Assembly: GCF_018343525.1 (NCBI RefSeq)
Contig: NZ_JAGYPH010000002.1
Coordinates: forward strand, 744,001-808,000
Length of the DNA stretch: 64,000 bases
Source of the DNA: Lederbergia citrea
GTDB taxonomy: Bacteria; Bacillota; Bacilli; Bacillales; Bacillaceae_C
Direction of reading: 5' to 3'
A model generated the notes under the pieces. It was not told the DNA's origin. It did not search any database and saw only the letters and a program-made list of their open reading frames with translations. Position 1 is the stretch's first letter; the number at the start of each line of letters is the position of its first letter. Shown piece by piece: positions 24,940 to 33,342 of the stretch. The translations under genes were made by a program, and so were the position numbers.

Positions 24940-26268
24940 TTATTTATTTTTAGCTAAAATTGTAGTAGCCTCGGCACGGAATTTTTTGGCTGCTTCTTCA
25001 GGAGTAATTCTTCCATAATTAAGTTCTTCCGTAATGCGATCTATAAGTGCTGTTATCTCCCCCGCTCCGACAGGTTCTGGAGGATAAAGATCACTTGAAT
25101 GCTTTTCAACGAGTTCGATATACTCAAACATTGCTTGTGCAGCGTGGCCTAATAATGGCTTTAAATGATCACGAACTTTCGATGAAATCGGAACGCCTCG
25201 TTCAGCCGCAAGAATTTCATTTGCTTCTAAATCATTTGTAACGAAATCAATCCATTTTGCTGCGGCTTCAGGTTGTTTTGCTTGTGTAGAAACCGAGAAA
25301 AATTGCCCTGGTTTTAAATATAATCCTTCCTCTCCACCTGGAAGGGTTGGAAATAAAGCTAATTTTAAATCACGCCCTGCGGATTCCTGTAAGGCGACGA
25401 CTTGGTTACTATGAAACCAAATGGTTGGTGCTTTTTCTTGAACAATTAATTCGTCTTCCAAACCTTTAATTGTCGTTGTTATTTTTGGTGGGGCGGCTAT
25501 ACCATCTTCTAATAGATTATTCCAATAAGTGTAATAGTCTATTGCTAATTGATCATCGTCATAGCCAAGACCAGTGCCATCCTCATTGTAAAGTTGTTTT
25601 CCATGCTGTCTTAAATAATAGTTAAAGTATAATAAGCCGGTATATACACCGCCAATTCCATATTTATTGTCACCTAGGCCTTCTTTTAACTTTTTCGAGA
25701 TATCGATATAATCTTCCCACGTATATCCTGGATCTAATGCAGATGGATCGACACCAGCTTCTTCAAACATGGCGGGATCATAGGCGATTGCTGGCGAATT
25801 GGTTCCGATATTAACAGCGACGAGTTTGTCGTTATAATAACCGCCATTAATATATGAGTCGCCGACATCATCGAGATTGATGACTCCAGAGTCAACATAA
25901 GGAGCTAAATCTAGCAATAGATCACGATCAACATATTCAACCATCCGTGCGTAATCCATTTGGATAACATCAGGAAGGTTTTTTCCCGCCGCAGCAGTAG
26001 CAAGTTTTTCCCAATAGCCATCCCAGCCTGTAAATTCGGCAGTCACCTTAATATCCGGGTTTTTTTCCTCGAATAACTTAATAGCAGCTTGGGTTTTATC
26101 GTGACGATCTTGTGAGCCCCACCATGCTATGCGCAAATTGATTTTTCCGTCCTTCGCTTCCGTATCGCTCCCCTGATTGGCCTTATTAGTATTGCAACCT
26201 GACATCAAACCGACTAGTAATAGAAGTATCATTGAAATGAATAAGAACTTTTGCTTTGGTATTTTCAT
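24940..26268 (-). CDS. CUT1 sugar-binding lipoprotein
   Basis: A 442-residue solute-binding lipoprotein. The signal peptide ends in the lipobox LMSGC (Cys25), followed by a short Asn/Ser/Asp linker. The mature part shows the sugar-binding fold with the WWGSQDRHDKT strand-helix start and the AAKWIDFVTND hinge typical of the family. ATG 26268 with GGGGGAG upstream is chosen over ATG 26322, which would place a poor leader before the signal peptide. A cre-like box lies about 70 bp upstream, so CcpA control is likely. Confidence 0.9.
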   Translation of the reverse strand: MKIPKQKFLFISMILLLLVGLMSGCNTNKANQGSDTEAKDGKINLRIAWWGSQDRHDKTQAAIKLFEEKNPDIKVTAEFTGWDGYWEKLATAAAGKNLPDVIQMDYARMVEYVDRDLLLDLAPYVDSGVINLDDVGDSYINGGYYNDKLVAVNIGTNSPAIAYDPAMFEEAGVDPSALDPGYTWEDYIDISKKLKEGLGDNKYGIGGVYTGLLYFNYYLRQHGKQLYNEDGTGLGYDDDQLAIDYYTYWNNLLEDGIAAPPKITTTIKGLEDELIVQEKAPTIWFHSNQVVALQESAGRDLKLALFPTLPGGEEGLYLKPGQFFSVSTQAKQPEAAAKWIDFVTNDLEANEILAAERGVPISSKVRDHLKPLLGHAAQAMFEYIELVEKHSSDLYPPEPVGAGEITALIDRITEELNYGRITPEEAAKKFRAEATTILAKNK

Positions 26269-26335
26269 TATTTTTTCTCCCCCTATAAATATCAGCTTCG
26301 TGAAATAGGACGTTCTTCTCATCCTTTTCTATTAA

Positions 26336-26349
26336 TGGTAGCGCTTTCA
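26336..26349 (+). promoter_or_regulatory. cre-like CcpA site before the second importer
   Basis: TGGTAGCGCTTTCA matches TGWNANCGNTNWCA with one mismatch at the third position. It lies between the probable promoter and the binding protein gene (minus strand), fitting catabolite repression. Confidence 0.6.
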
Positions 26350-26450
26350 ACCTATTCGGAACTTATCCCCGTTTTTCTAATTCAGAAGCAATTTCAACAG
26401 CAAAGCCAGTTAATTTCACCAATCCTTCCATCCCCCCATTTTATAAAGTA

Positions 26451-26464
26451 ACTATAATTATAGT
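26451..26464. promoter_or_regulatory. Palindrome ACTATAATTATAGT in the importer promoter region
   Basis: A perfect 14-bp palindrome about 185 bp upstream of the binding protein gene. It contains TATAAT on both strands, so it may be a -10 region, an operator, or both. The factor is unknown; the local AraC regulator is the first candidate. Confidence 0.4.
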
Positions 26465-26538
26465 AAACTTCTGAATTTTCCACATGATTACAATTGCGGT
26501 ATTATCCGCTAAAAATTACCCCATATTGCTTTTACCAC

Positions 26539-26575
26539 ATCGGGGGGTGACAGGCACCACCCGAATTTTGTCGAA
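26539..26575 (+). repeat. 37-bp palindromic repeat, copy 3 (long form)
   Basis: ATCGGGGGGTGACAGGCACC followed by ACCCGAATTTTGTCGAA. This copy lies between two divergent promoters rather than at a gene end, about 35 bp upstream of the sigma-B-like promoter. Confidence 0.85.
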
Positions 26576-26608
26576 TTATTTTACGTTTGTGTTAAATTTG
26601 GACTCTTC

Positions 26609-26634
26609 GGTTTTGCTGGCTTGTACTCGGGTAT
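26609..26634 (+). promoter_or_regulatory. Sigma-B-type promoter of the stress-protein gene
   Basis: GGTTTT (26609-26614), a 14-base spacer and GGGTAT (26629-26634) match the sigma-B consensus GTTT-N12-15-GGGTAT very well. The start codon lies 44 bp downstream with AAGGAGG before it. The encoded protein belongs to a family known for general stress control, which supports the call. Confidence 0.8.
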
Positions 26635-26677
26635 AAAAAGAGTAGTACGTCAGGAAAACTCAAGGAGGAATAAATTC

Positions 26678-27841
26678 ATGGATAATAAGACATTTATCGG
26701 GACTTTCCACACGGAAGAAGAAGCCATTAACAAAATTCAAGAATTGAAATCCCAAGGGTACGACGGAAATGATATATATGCTATCGCTAAAGATGATGAT
26801 GATATTTCGATGGTGCGAGGACGAACGGATGCGGAAGTTCAGTCCACAGGTGGAAACTGGATCGATCGGTTTATCTCATTTTTATCAGGAGAGGAACCAG
26901 TACGAGGAGCACTTCGTAATATGGGGCTTTCAGATGCTGATGCGGACCGTTATTACGGTGATATCGAAAGCGGAAAAATTTTGCTTTATGTTGATAAAGA
27001 ATACGGTAACCTGTACGCCAGCGGTTCAAATATCGTGACGGAAGCTGATGAAAACTTGGGACCGGATCCTTTGAACAGGGAAACGAATTATGATCAATCC
27101 CAAATAGGCAGTAATGATTTTGAAAAGGCGTCTGATGAAGTTGCTGCTGGTAGTTATGGAGTAGATGAATTCCATCGTGATGTAGATGAAGAGAAAAAAT
27201 TGAAGCTTCATGAGGAAAAATTGCATGTTGATAAAGAAAGGGTTCAGAGTGGAGAAGTCAGCGTTGAAAAACATGTCGTAGAGGAAGAGCAAAAAGTTGA
27301 TATTCCGATCTCCCGCGAGGAAGTCTACGTAGAGCGTCGCCCAGTTAATGGTGCGGACCAATTGGACGAAACAGCTGCGACCTTTGACGAGGATGGAGAA
27401 AATATTCACATCCCGATTACGGAAGAGCGAATTGAAGTAACGAAAAAACCGGTCGTCAACGAAGAGATTGTTATCGGCAAACGTGAATACGAGGATACCG
27501 AAACAGTAAATGAAACGGTAAGACGTGAAGAAGCCGATATTGATCGATCAGGAGGCTCGGCAAAGGAAGACTCCCATTCGAATGCGTTCAAGGATCAACC
27601 AAGTGTTGGTAGTGGAAGCTTTTTAAAGGGAGAGGCTAATTCAGCTCGCTTTAGTAATAAAACAACACTCGGCGAAGAAAACGAGTCATACATGAATGAA
27701 TCTGATTCGCTCCGCTCGCAATCAGACGATATAAGCCAGCAAGCTAAAATTGACGAGGAGCTGGAAGACTCCGAAGATGACATGCAAAAGCGGGATACTA
27801 ATCCTTATATTGACCATGATAATCCAAGAAATCGGTTTTGA
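26678..27841 (+). CDS. General stress protein with YflT-like and DUF2382 domains
   Basis: A 387-residue acidic cytoplasmic protein. The N-terminal 95 residues are the heat-induced stress domain seen in YflT/GSP17M proteins (FIGTFHTEEEAINKIQELK). A middle section has repeated charged segments, and residues about 170-285 match the DUF2382 pattern of repeated E/V-rich strands (EEVYVERRPVN, ITEERIEVTKKPVVNEE). The tail is rich in Asp, Ser and Gln and probably disordered. ATG 26678 follows AAGGAGG and lies downstream of a sigma-B promoter. The biochemical function of both domains is unknown; DUF2382 proteins are induced by stress and desiccation in several bacteria. Confidence 0.85.
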   Translation: MDNKTFIGTFHTEEEAINKIQELKSQGYDGNDIYAIAKDDDDISMVRGRTDAEVQSTGGNWIDRFISFLSGEEPVRGALRNMGLSDADADRYYGDIESGKILLYVDKEYGNLYASGSNIVTEADENLGPDPLNRETNYDQSQIGSNDFEKASDEVAAGSYGVDEFHRDVDEEKKLKLHEEKLHVDKERVQSGEVSVEKHVVEEEQKVDIPISREEVYVERRPVNGADQLDETAATFDEDGENIHIPITEERIEVTKKPVVNEEIVIGKREYEDTETVNETVRREEADIDRSGGSAKEDSHSNAFKDQPSVGSGSFLKGEANSARFSNKTTLGEENESYMNESDSLRSQSDDISQQAKIDEELEDSEDDMQKRDTNPYIDHDNPRNRF

Positions 27842-27855
27842 TAAATAGAAGGGAA

Positions 27856-27882
27856 GAGGGCAGCGGTGGCTGCTCTCTTTTT
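27856..27882 (+). terminator. Rho-independent terminator after the stress gene
   Basis: GAGGGCAGC pairs with GCTGCTCTC around GGTG, followed by TTTTT. Confidence 0.85.
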
Positions 27883-27987
27883 AGTTAACACCGATTCAGT
27901 TCCGCCATTTAACTGTTGAAAAAGTTCATCCGGACCCTATCCAAATCTCAACAATTAATAGTATAGTATATTAGTAGCCAAAAGTTG

Positions 27988-28015
27988 GCCAGTCCTGTAG
28001 TTATAAAGGACTGGC
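27988..28015 (+). other. Hairpin in the leader before the MFS gene
   Basis: GCCAGTCCT (27988-27996) pairs perfectly with AGGACTGGC (28007-28015). There is no good T tract. It may be a 5' mRNA stabiliser or an old terminator 50 bp before the MFS gene. Confidence 0.45.
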
Positions 28016-28065
28016 TTGAATTATGTTCTAGATGAAAAAAATGAATTGTTAAAGGATGCTATTAT

Positions 28066-29238
28066 ATGTTAAAAAATTATCCAATCTTGAAGCTCAAGAT
28101 GTTTCTGTTTTTTGGAAGTTCCATTAGTGCGCTTGTCGTTAGTTTCCTGCCCCTTTATTTTCAGGCCAAAGGTATTACAAATTCTCAAATCGGGCTATTT
28201 TTAGCACTCGGTACCTTTGTTGGTCTTTTTGCACAGCCAATTTGGGGGTATTTGAGCGATAAATTTAAGACTGTGAAGAAAATATTGATTGTCTGTATGT
28301 GTGGTATGGTCATTGGAATCGGCTGGCTTTTTCAGCTCGAATCTTTAATATGGATTTTTGTTGCCGGTTCGTTCTTTTACTTCTTTTTCACTTCACTGTT
28401 TCCACTGTCTGACAATCTGGCCAAACGGACAGGGGATGAGCATAATGTTTCATTTGGCTCAATTCGATCTTGGGGTTCTTTCGGTTTTTCTGTTATTTCA
28501 CTTGGAAGCGGCTTCTTATTTTCAGCCATCGGTGTTAAGTATCTTGCGTTTCCGATGTTAGGGTTGGCGGTGATTTCTTTACTATTATCTTTTGGATTGC
28601 AGGACGCAAAATCAGGTACGAAAAAAGTGAATATAAAAGAAATTGGTCAGTTTTTTAAAAATCCGACATTATTAACCTTTTTTCTACTCGTATCCTTCAT
28701 ATCGATGACACATCGGGTTAATGATAGTTTTATTAGTTTATACTTATTTAGTATTGGTGGAAATGAGATGCTTGTGGGCTGGCTTTGGTTCTTAGGCGTC
28801 CTTAGTGAAGCTGTGTTATTCTTTTTTAGTGGTATTTGGTTCAATTCCAAACACCCAATCAAATATATTATCCTTGCCGGTTTTATTTACACAGTAAGAT
28901 GGGTTATGATTGCCTTTATAAAAGATCCTGCTGTTCTTTTATCCATTCAAGTATTGCACGGCATTTGTTTTACAGTCCTCTTCATGGGCGCCATCGAATA
29001 TTTATATAAAGCTGTTCCTCAAGAAATGCAGGCAACGGGCCATATGGTGTTTATGGGAGTTACATTCGGGATTACAGGTATTATTGGTTCATCAGTAGGC
29101 GGGATGATTTTTGATGTCTTTAGTGGGTCCGCACTTTATTTGACTATGGCTGTATCAGCTTTCATCGGTATGATTGGATTTATTTTCTTTTACTATAAGG
29201 AAAAGTCTAAGGAAGTGCCAAGACCAGTGGAAGGATGA
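28066..29238 (+). CDS. MFS transporter, PPP/MFS_1-like subfamily (YwbF-like)
   Basis: A 390-residue carrier with twelve predicted membrane segments and no signal peptide. The first loop carries the MFS-type motif PIWGYLSDKFK near residue 62. The N-terminal pattern (LKMFLFFGSSISALVVSFLP) fits the MFS_1-like group of sugar or phenylpropionate:proton symporters, of which Bacillus YwbF is an example. It overlaps nothing and is followed after 9 bp by a small SLAP protein gene. The substrate is not predictable from sequence. Confidence 0.85.
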   Translation: MLKNYPILKLKMFLFFGSSISALVVSFLPLYFQAKGITNSQIGLFLALGTFVGLFAQPIWGYLSDKFKTVKKILIVCMCGMVIGIGWLFQLESLIWIFVAGSFFYFFFTSLFPLSDNLAKRTGDEHNVSFGSIRSWGSFGFSVISLGSGFLFSAIGVKYLAFPMLGLAVISLLLSFGLQDAKSGTKKVNIKEIGQFFKNPTLLTFFLLVSFISMTHRVNDSFISLYLFSIGGNEMLVGWLWFLGVLSEAVLFFFSGIWFNSKHPIKYIILAGFIYTVRWVMIAFIKDPAVLLSIQVLHGICFTVLFMGAIEYLYKAVPQEMQATGHMVFMGVTFGITGIIGSSVGGMIFDVFSGSALYLTMAVSAFIGMIGFIFFYYKEKSKEVPRPVEG

Positions 29239-29247
29239 GGTCCGAAT

Positions 29248-29637
29248 ATGGAAAAATATCGAATACATTATCACCCGATGTGGGAAAAAACATTATCAGA
29301 AAGCCAGAAATCAACGTACGAAGAACTTGTCGAAACAGTTAAGCCACAGGATAATGAATTAACCGTTAAAGTAGTGTATGGAACGTACAAACGAAACGGC
29401 GGCTTTGTGATTACAGTCTTTCTGAACAATGGCTTTAAACATGCACTAACAGTAGAGAAAGCGAGGGTTTCCGTTTCTGATGGAGACGGAAAAATAATTG
29501 CGAGTGACAATTTTGAACCGAATCTATATATTAATGCTCGCTCATTTCAACCATGGTCATTTGTTTTTTCTAAAGAAAGTATTTTGCAGAATAATGCGGA
29601 GCTGGATTCATTGCAAGTCACAATAAAAATAAAATAA
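29248..29637 (+). CDS. SLAP-domain protein
   Basis: A 129-residue protein without a signal peptide or membrane segment. It is nearly all one domain of the SLAP type: a YHPMWEKTLS opening, then alternating beta strands (GGFVITVFLNNGF, ALTVEKARVSV) and the closing INARSFQPWSFVF. SLAP domains are found in Bacillus cell-surface and accessory Sec proteins, but single-domain cytoplasmic forms have no known function. It sits 9 bp after the MFS gene and ends at a strong terminator, so the two genes form a unit. Confidence 0.75.
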   Translation: MEKYRIHYHPMWEKTLSESQKSTYEELVETVKPQDNELTVKVVYGTYKRNGGFVITVFLNNGFKHALTVEKARVSVSDGDGKIIASDNFEPNLYINARSFQPWSFVFSKESILQNNAELDSLQVTIKIK

Positions 29638-29668
29638 AAAAGGTGCGAATCTCTCGCACCTTTTTTTT
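29636..29668 (+). terminator. Strong rho-independent terminator after the SLAP gene
   Basis: AAAGGTGCGA and TCGCACCTTT form a perfect stem, followed by eight T residues. Confidence 0.9.
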
Positions 29669-29690
29669 ATATAGGATAAAGCAGGTTTTC

Positions 29691-29810
29691 CGAAGCTTAC
29701 CGCTCGCTTTCCGCGGGGCGAGCGCCAAGCCGCTTCGTCGCTGCGCTCCTGCAGGGTCTCGGCTGTCTCGCAGATCCCGCAGGAGTCGAGCGGACGCTTC
29801 TCCAAATCAA
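29691..29810 (+). repeat. GC-rich interspersed repeat, copy c
   Basis: Contains CGCTCGCTTTCCGCGGGGC, CTGCAGGGTCTCGGCTGTC and GCAGATCCCGCAGGAGTCG, ending near TCCAAATCAAT. Orientation as copy a. Confidence 0.75.
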
Positions 29811-29992
29811 TAAAGTACTATATTTTACTAAATCACAGCTTCAACCATTTCATCTACCACGCGTGCGGAATGATTCCCTGGTATGAGTGCTTCAATATCA
29901 AAAATCACTTGAATTTAACGGTTGTTTTTAGGTTTGAAAGTAGTGGCTAATTGTCTTTTAGGGTTCGTTCATTAGTGATTATTTGATTGCTC

Positions 29993-30059
29993 AAAAAATC
30001 GTCCCTTTCTTAAATGGTGTGTGGTAACTTCATTTTACTAAATAGGACGATTTTTTTTT
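29993..30059. terminator. Long hairpin with A and T tracts
   Basis: AAAAAATCGTCC (29993-30004) pairs with GGACGATTTTTT (30045-30056) around a 40-base loop. It is symmetrical and could end transcripts from both sides, but no gene adjoins it, so it may be part of the repeat-bounded segment. Confidence 0.45.
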
Positions 30060-30113
30060 ATTCTATTCTAAAAAATCCTAGTTCATAGCGCAACTTTCAT
30101 ATTTTGCACTCCG

Positions 30114-30242
30114 TTGATTGGAGCGGAAGGCGCGAAGACTCCTGCGGGAGTACGGGGCAGGGGAGACCCCGCAGGAGCGAAGCGACGAGGAGCGCTCCCC
30201 GGCACGCCCGCGGAAAGCGAAGCGCCTGGAGCGGAAATCAAC
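30114..30242 (-). repeat. GC-rich interspersed repeat, copy d (inverted)
   Basis: Begins TTGATTGGAGCGGAAGGCG, contains GACTCCTGCGGGAGTACGG, and ends TGGAGCGGAAATCAAC. This is the complete form, about 129 bp, inverted relative to copy c. Confidence 0.8.
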
Positions 30243-30276
30243 AGACCCATTTAACTAGCCGAAAAATTAAAAATAA

Positions 30277-30325
30277 GAGGGGCTACCAAAGGTCAGTAAT
30301 CTGACTTTTTGGGCAGCCTCCTTTT
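30277..30325 (-). terminator. Terminator-like hairpin after the permease operon
   Basis: An outer stem (GGGGCTACC with GGGCAGCC) encloses a perfect inner hairpin (GGTCAG with CTGACT). Read on the minus strand it is followed by a T-rich tract, which fits termination after the amino-acid permease gene. Confidence 0.55.
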
Positions 30326-30374
30326 GTAGACAATCTGAAAGTTGCGAATCTCGAGTGGAGATCGCACCTTCTGC

Positions 30375-31727
30375 TTATTCGGATATTTTTATATCCTTCT
30401 TGAATTTTTTCAAATAAATAAAATAGAGTACACCGATGCCAAGCCAGATGAAGCCGAGTTGTTTCGCCATGGGATCTAAGTTGAACCAGACGAATCCAAT
30501 AATAAGGAACCCGATGGCTGGCAGGACAAGATGGCTGAAATAATTTGTACTTTTCTGTTTTCTCATATAATAATTGATGACAGAAATATGCAAAATTAAA
30601 AAGGCAGAAAGTGCTCCAAAGTTGATAACTGATACGAGCTGGCCAATTTGAGCCGAGAAAAACATCGTTACAAAAAAGGAGATGGCAGCAACGACAAATG
30701 TTGCGATATGTGGTGTTTTAAACTTATGATGTACTTTTGACAAAACATGTGGAAGCTTCCGATCGCGCGCCATACTGAAGATAATCCGAGAAATAGCGGC
30801 CTGTGCCACCAATGCATCCGCAATTCCCCAAGCAACAACAGTAGCGATGATCGTCGTCCATTTTAACCATGGACCACCGGCAATTTCGGCGATTTGATAA
30901 AAAGCGGTATCGACATTTTCAAACGTTGTGTAGTCAGGCCAAATGAGGGCGGCAATCCATGTTTGAATAATAAACATGACACCCACTAGAAGTAGAGCCC
31001 CGATAATGGCATTTCCGATCGCTTTCTTTCCGCCTTTCGATTCTTCTGCAAGCGTGGAAACGGCGTCAAAACCAAGGAAGCTTAAGACGGCAATGGAAAC
31101 AGCACCCATGACAGTGGCCATCGAGAAATTATTTTTGTCATATAAAGGCTTGAAAGTGAATTCTGCTCCGTTCGCATGCTGGGCAATAGCAATGATTCCA
31201 GCAACGATAAAAATAAGTAGCACAATCAGTTCGGCGATTAAAATAATCTTGTTTGTTTTAGCGGTAAATTCAATGCCAATGACGTTTATAACTGTGTTTA
31301 TACCGATAAAAATAAGCAGCCAAACGATAATCGGCACTTGGGGAACAATATCTGCAAGTGCGGCGGCACTCACTAAATAGAGAAGAGCTGGAACAAAGAT
31401 GTAGTCGAGCAGAATGAGCCAGCCTCCGAAAAAACCGGCTGTTTCGTTAATCCCGTGACTAGCATATGAATAAACTGACCCTGAATAAGGGATCGCTTCC
31501 GACATTCGCGCATAACTGAGCGCAGTGAAAATCATCCCAATCATTCCGATGATATAAGCGAGTGCGACCATTCCTTTTGCACCGGTCGCTACTTCACCGT
31601 ATATGCCAAATGGAGCGATCGGCACCATGAAAATCAAACCATAAATCATTAAGTCCCAAAAAGTAAGCGCGCGTTTCAGTTCCTGTTTATAAACAGGGCC
31701 CGACCCGTTTGTCCTGACAACCTCCAT
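30375..31727 (-). CDS. APC-family amino-acid/amine permease
   Basis: A 450-residue carrier with twelve predicted membrane helices. The first helix holds the APC signature region (WDLMIYGLIFMVPIAPFGIY), and helix 6 to 7 carries SFLGFDAVSTLAEE. It resembles the YcbN/Puu-type amine and amino-acid permeases. It lies 18 bp downstream of an acetamidase/formamidase gene in one operon, so an amide, amine or amino acid released by or feeding that enzyme is the likely substrate. Start ATG 31727 has GGGGGAG upstream. Confidence 0.85.
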   Translation of the reverse strand: MEVVRTNGSGPVYKQELKRALTFWDLMIYGLIFMVPIAPFGIYGEVATGAKGMVALAYIIGMIGMIFTALSYARMSEAIPYSGSVYSYASHGINETAGFFGGWLILLDYIFVPALLYLVSAAALADIVPQVPIIVWLLIFIGINTVINVIGIEFTAKTNKIILIAELIVLLIFIVAGIIAIAQHANGAEFTFKPLYDKNNFSMATVMGAVSIAVLSFLGFDAVSTLAEESKGGKKAIGNAIIGALLLVGVMFIIQTWIAALIWPDYTTFENVDTAFYQIAEIAGGPWLKWTTIIATVVAWGIADALVAQAAISRIIFSMARDRKLPHVLSKVHHKFKTPHIATFVVAAISFFVTMFFSAQIGQLVSVINFGALSAFLILHISVINYYMRKQKSTNYFSHLVLPAIGFLIIGFVWFNLDPMAKQLGFIWLGIGVLYFIYLKKFKKDIKISE

Positions 31728-31745
31728 CTAAACTCCCCCTATGAT

Positions 31746-32654
31746 CTAATTGAAAATCTTTATGTCATATGCATCTAAAAACCATTGTGGTACAAAAAAG
31801 CGTGCGGTCAAAAGTGGATCAACAATTTGCGAAATTTGCGAATGACCGATTGCACTCATCAGCATTGTCATTTCCGCTAAGTCCATGTCTGTGTGGGGAA
31901 GTAATAAATCGATCATTTCTTCCACTGCGAGTTTTGCTGCTTCATCGAGTGTTTCTGCCGATACGAGGATGCTAAGACCATCTTTGTTTTTAACCAATGG
32001 ATGGTTTATGCTTTGGCCTTTTTTCACTTCAAGCGTGATGTCCGCTTTACCAGCGACCTCGATACCGGAAACGCCAATTTCACCGTCGCCCATCGCTGCG
32101 TGCATATCGCCAAGCCCGAAGAGAGCGCCTTCATGGAAAACAGGGAAATAAATCGTTGCCCCTTCTGTAATCAGAACGGTATCCAAGTTGCCCCCATGAT
32201 TTCCCGGTGTTCCACATGAAACCGCTTCATTTTTTGGAGCGACGCCAATGACACCAATCATTTTATTCAAAGGTATCCTGACTTTTTCGTTAAAAACAGC
32301 TTCCTCGTCTTCAATGGGAATCATTTTTACTGTAAAATCATCATCCATTCGATGCCCCATGACACCAAGGTTTTTGCCTGTCGCAATGACTCCTGAATCA
32401 CTTATCTGGATTCCGTGAATGTTGACAGCAAGTACATCTCCAGGCTGAGCTGATTCGACAAAGATCGGACCTGTTGCTGGATTGATTCGATCCCAGTTAA
32501 TCGTATCCATTGTCGTATCGCCGGATGTAATTTGTCCTTCGAAGCAATCATACGATTCAACCGTGAAACGGTCGCCGGATTTAACTGTTGCAACAGGCGT
32601 ATTTTCATTGCTGAAGGCATAGATCGGCTTACCTAGCTCTACAATCTGACTCAT
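31746..32654 (-). CDS. Acetamidase/formamidase family protein
   Basis: A 302-residue enzyme of the FmdA/AmdA family. Visible family segments are GPIFVESAQPGDVLAV, CGTPGNHGGNLDT with the probable metal-binding His, and GDMHAAMGDGEIGVSG, which holds the acidic and His residues of the active site. Such enzymes hydrolyse short-chain amides to acid and ammonia in the cytoplasm. ATG 32654 is better spaced to AAAGGGG than TTG 32660. It precedes an APC permease, suggesting uptake and cleavage of an amide as nitrogen source. The exact amide is unknown. Confidence 0.87.
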   Translation of the reverse strand: MSQIVELGKPIYAFSNENTPVATVKSGDRFTVESYDCFEGQITSGDTTMDTINWDRINPATGPIFVESAQPGDVLAVNIHGIQISDSGVIATGKNLGVMGHRMDDDFTVKMIPIEDEEAVFNEKVRIPLNKMIGVIGVAPKNEAVSCGTPGNHGGNLDTVLITEGATIYFPVFHEGALFGLGDMHAAMGDGEIGVSGIEVAGKADITLEVKKGQSINHPLVKNKDGLSILVSAETLDEAAKLAVEEMIDLLLPHTDMDLAEMTMLMSAIGHSQISQIVDPLLTARFFVPQWFLDAYDIKIFN

Positions 32655-32864
32655 ATTCAATTTCCCCTTTCGATTATGTATAAATATTAATGTCCTAATA
32701 TTATGACATCAGCAATATCCTACCATAGTCACGGGCAAATGTGAACGTTTTTCGACAAGATCGACGTGGGAATTTAGCAGTATGCACACTTGCTTGTAAA
32801 AATATATATGCGTTCATTTCAAAATAAGTAGTCCATTTGAAATGGAAGTCCTTAAGTAAATCGG

Positions 32865-32894
32865 TTGTAAAGCCATTTTCGAAATGAGTATAAT
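32865..32894 (+). promoter_or_regulatory. Sigma-A promoter of the vanZ-manA unit
   Basis: TTGTAA (32865-32870), 18 bases, TATAAT (32889-32894). The start codon of the VanZ gene lies 41 bp downstream. Confidence 0.65.
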
Positions 32895-32935
32895 AGTGTA
32901 TATGTACGTAACTACATAAAAAAGGAAATCATTTA

Positions 32936-33337
32936 ATGAAAGAGAGACACTTTTGGCTTGCTGCTGCCATTATTTGGTGTGCAGCTATTTTTATTGCAAC
33001 AGCTTCTCCGTCTTCAACAGGAGGAAATACACAATTATTAATAGAAAAATTTTTACAGCTTTCTGCTGACCAAGCGGCATTACTGAACTTCATTTTTCGT
33101 AAATTTGTTCATTTAAGTGCCTTTGGTTTGCTAGCCATTTTATTCTACAATAGCTTCGAAAAGAGGAATTTCTTCATTGCGTGGATGATTACAACCCTTT
33201 ACGCAGCAACGGATGAAATTCACCAAGTTTTTGTACCCAGCAGAACAGGTTCGGTTGTTGACGTAGGAATAGATTCACTAGGCGCACTCATTGCCTTATT
33301 ACTTTTAAAGATTTACATAGCAAAAAAGAAAGGATGA
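32936..33337 (+). CDS. VanZ-family membrane protein
   Basis: A 133-residue integral membrane protein with about four hydrophobic segments. The family core is present: an early segment ending in TASPSSTGG, FIFRKFVHLSAFGLLAI, and the conserved DEIHQVFVPSRTGSVVDVG near residue 95. VanZ proteins are linked to teicoplanin resistance in enterococci, but most homologues have no known role. It overlaps no gene start except that its stop lies 5 bp before manA, so the two are co-transcribed. Confidence 0.85.
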   Translation: MKERHFWLAAAIIWCAAIFIATASPSSTGGNTQLLIEKFLQLSADQAALLNFIFRKFVHLSAFGLLAILFYNSFEKRNFFIAWMITTLYAATDEIHQVFVPSRTGSVVDVGIDSLGALIALLLLKIYIAKKKG

Positions 33338-33342
33338 TCATT

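Larger units (their letters stand above)
26269..26677. other. Divergent regulatory region between importer and stress gene
   Basis: No gene is seen in these 409 bases. They hold the leader of the minus-strand importer (cre box, palindrome), a copy of the 37-bp repeat and a sigma-B-like promoter for the stress gene. A short frame starting at 26621 overlaps the promoter and is not a gene. Confidence 0.6.
29669..30374. other. Gene-free region with two inverted GC-rich repeats
   Basis: About 700 bases without a gene. Two GC-rich interspersed repeats (29691-29810 and 30114-30242) lie in opposite orientation around 300 bp of A/T-rich DNA that holds a long hairpin, and a terminator-like hairpin for the minus-strand permease operon follows. 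Frames through the repeats are spurious. Confidence 0.7.

Noticed and set aside
26621..26677. Upstream extension of the stress protein
   Set aside because: It overlaps the sigma-B -10 box, so it would not be transcribed as part of the mRNA.
29993..30059. Small RNA gene in the repeat-bounded segment
   Set aside because: The hairpin is symmetrical, but no promoter or conserved small-RNA feature could be identified.
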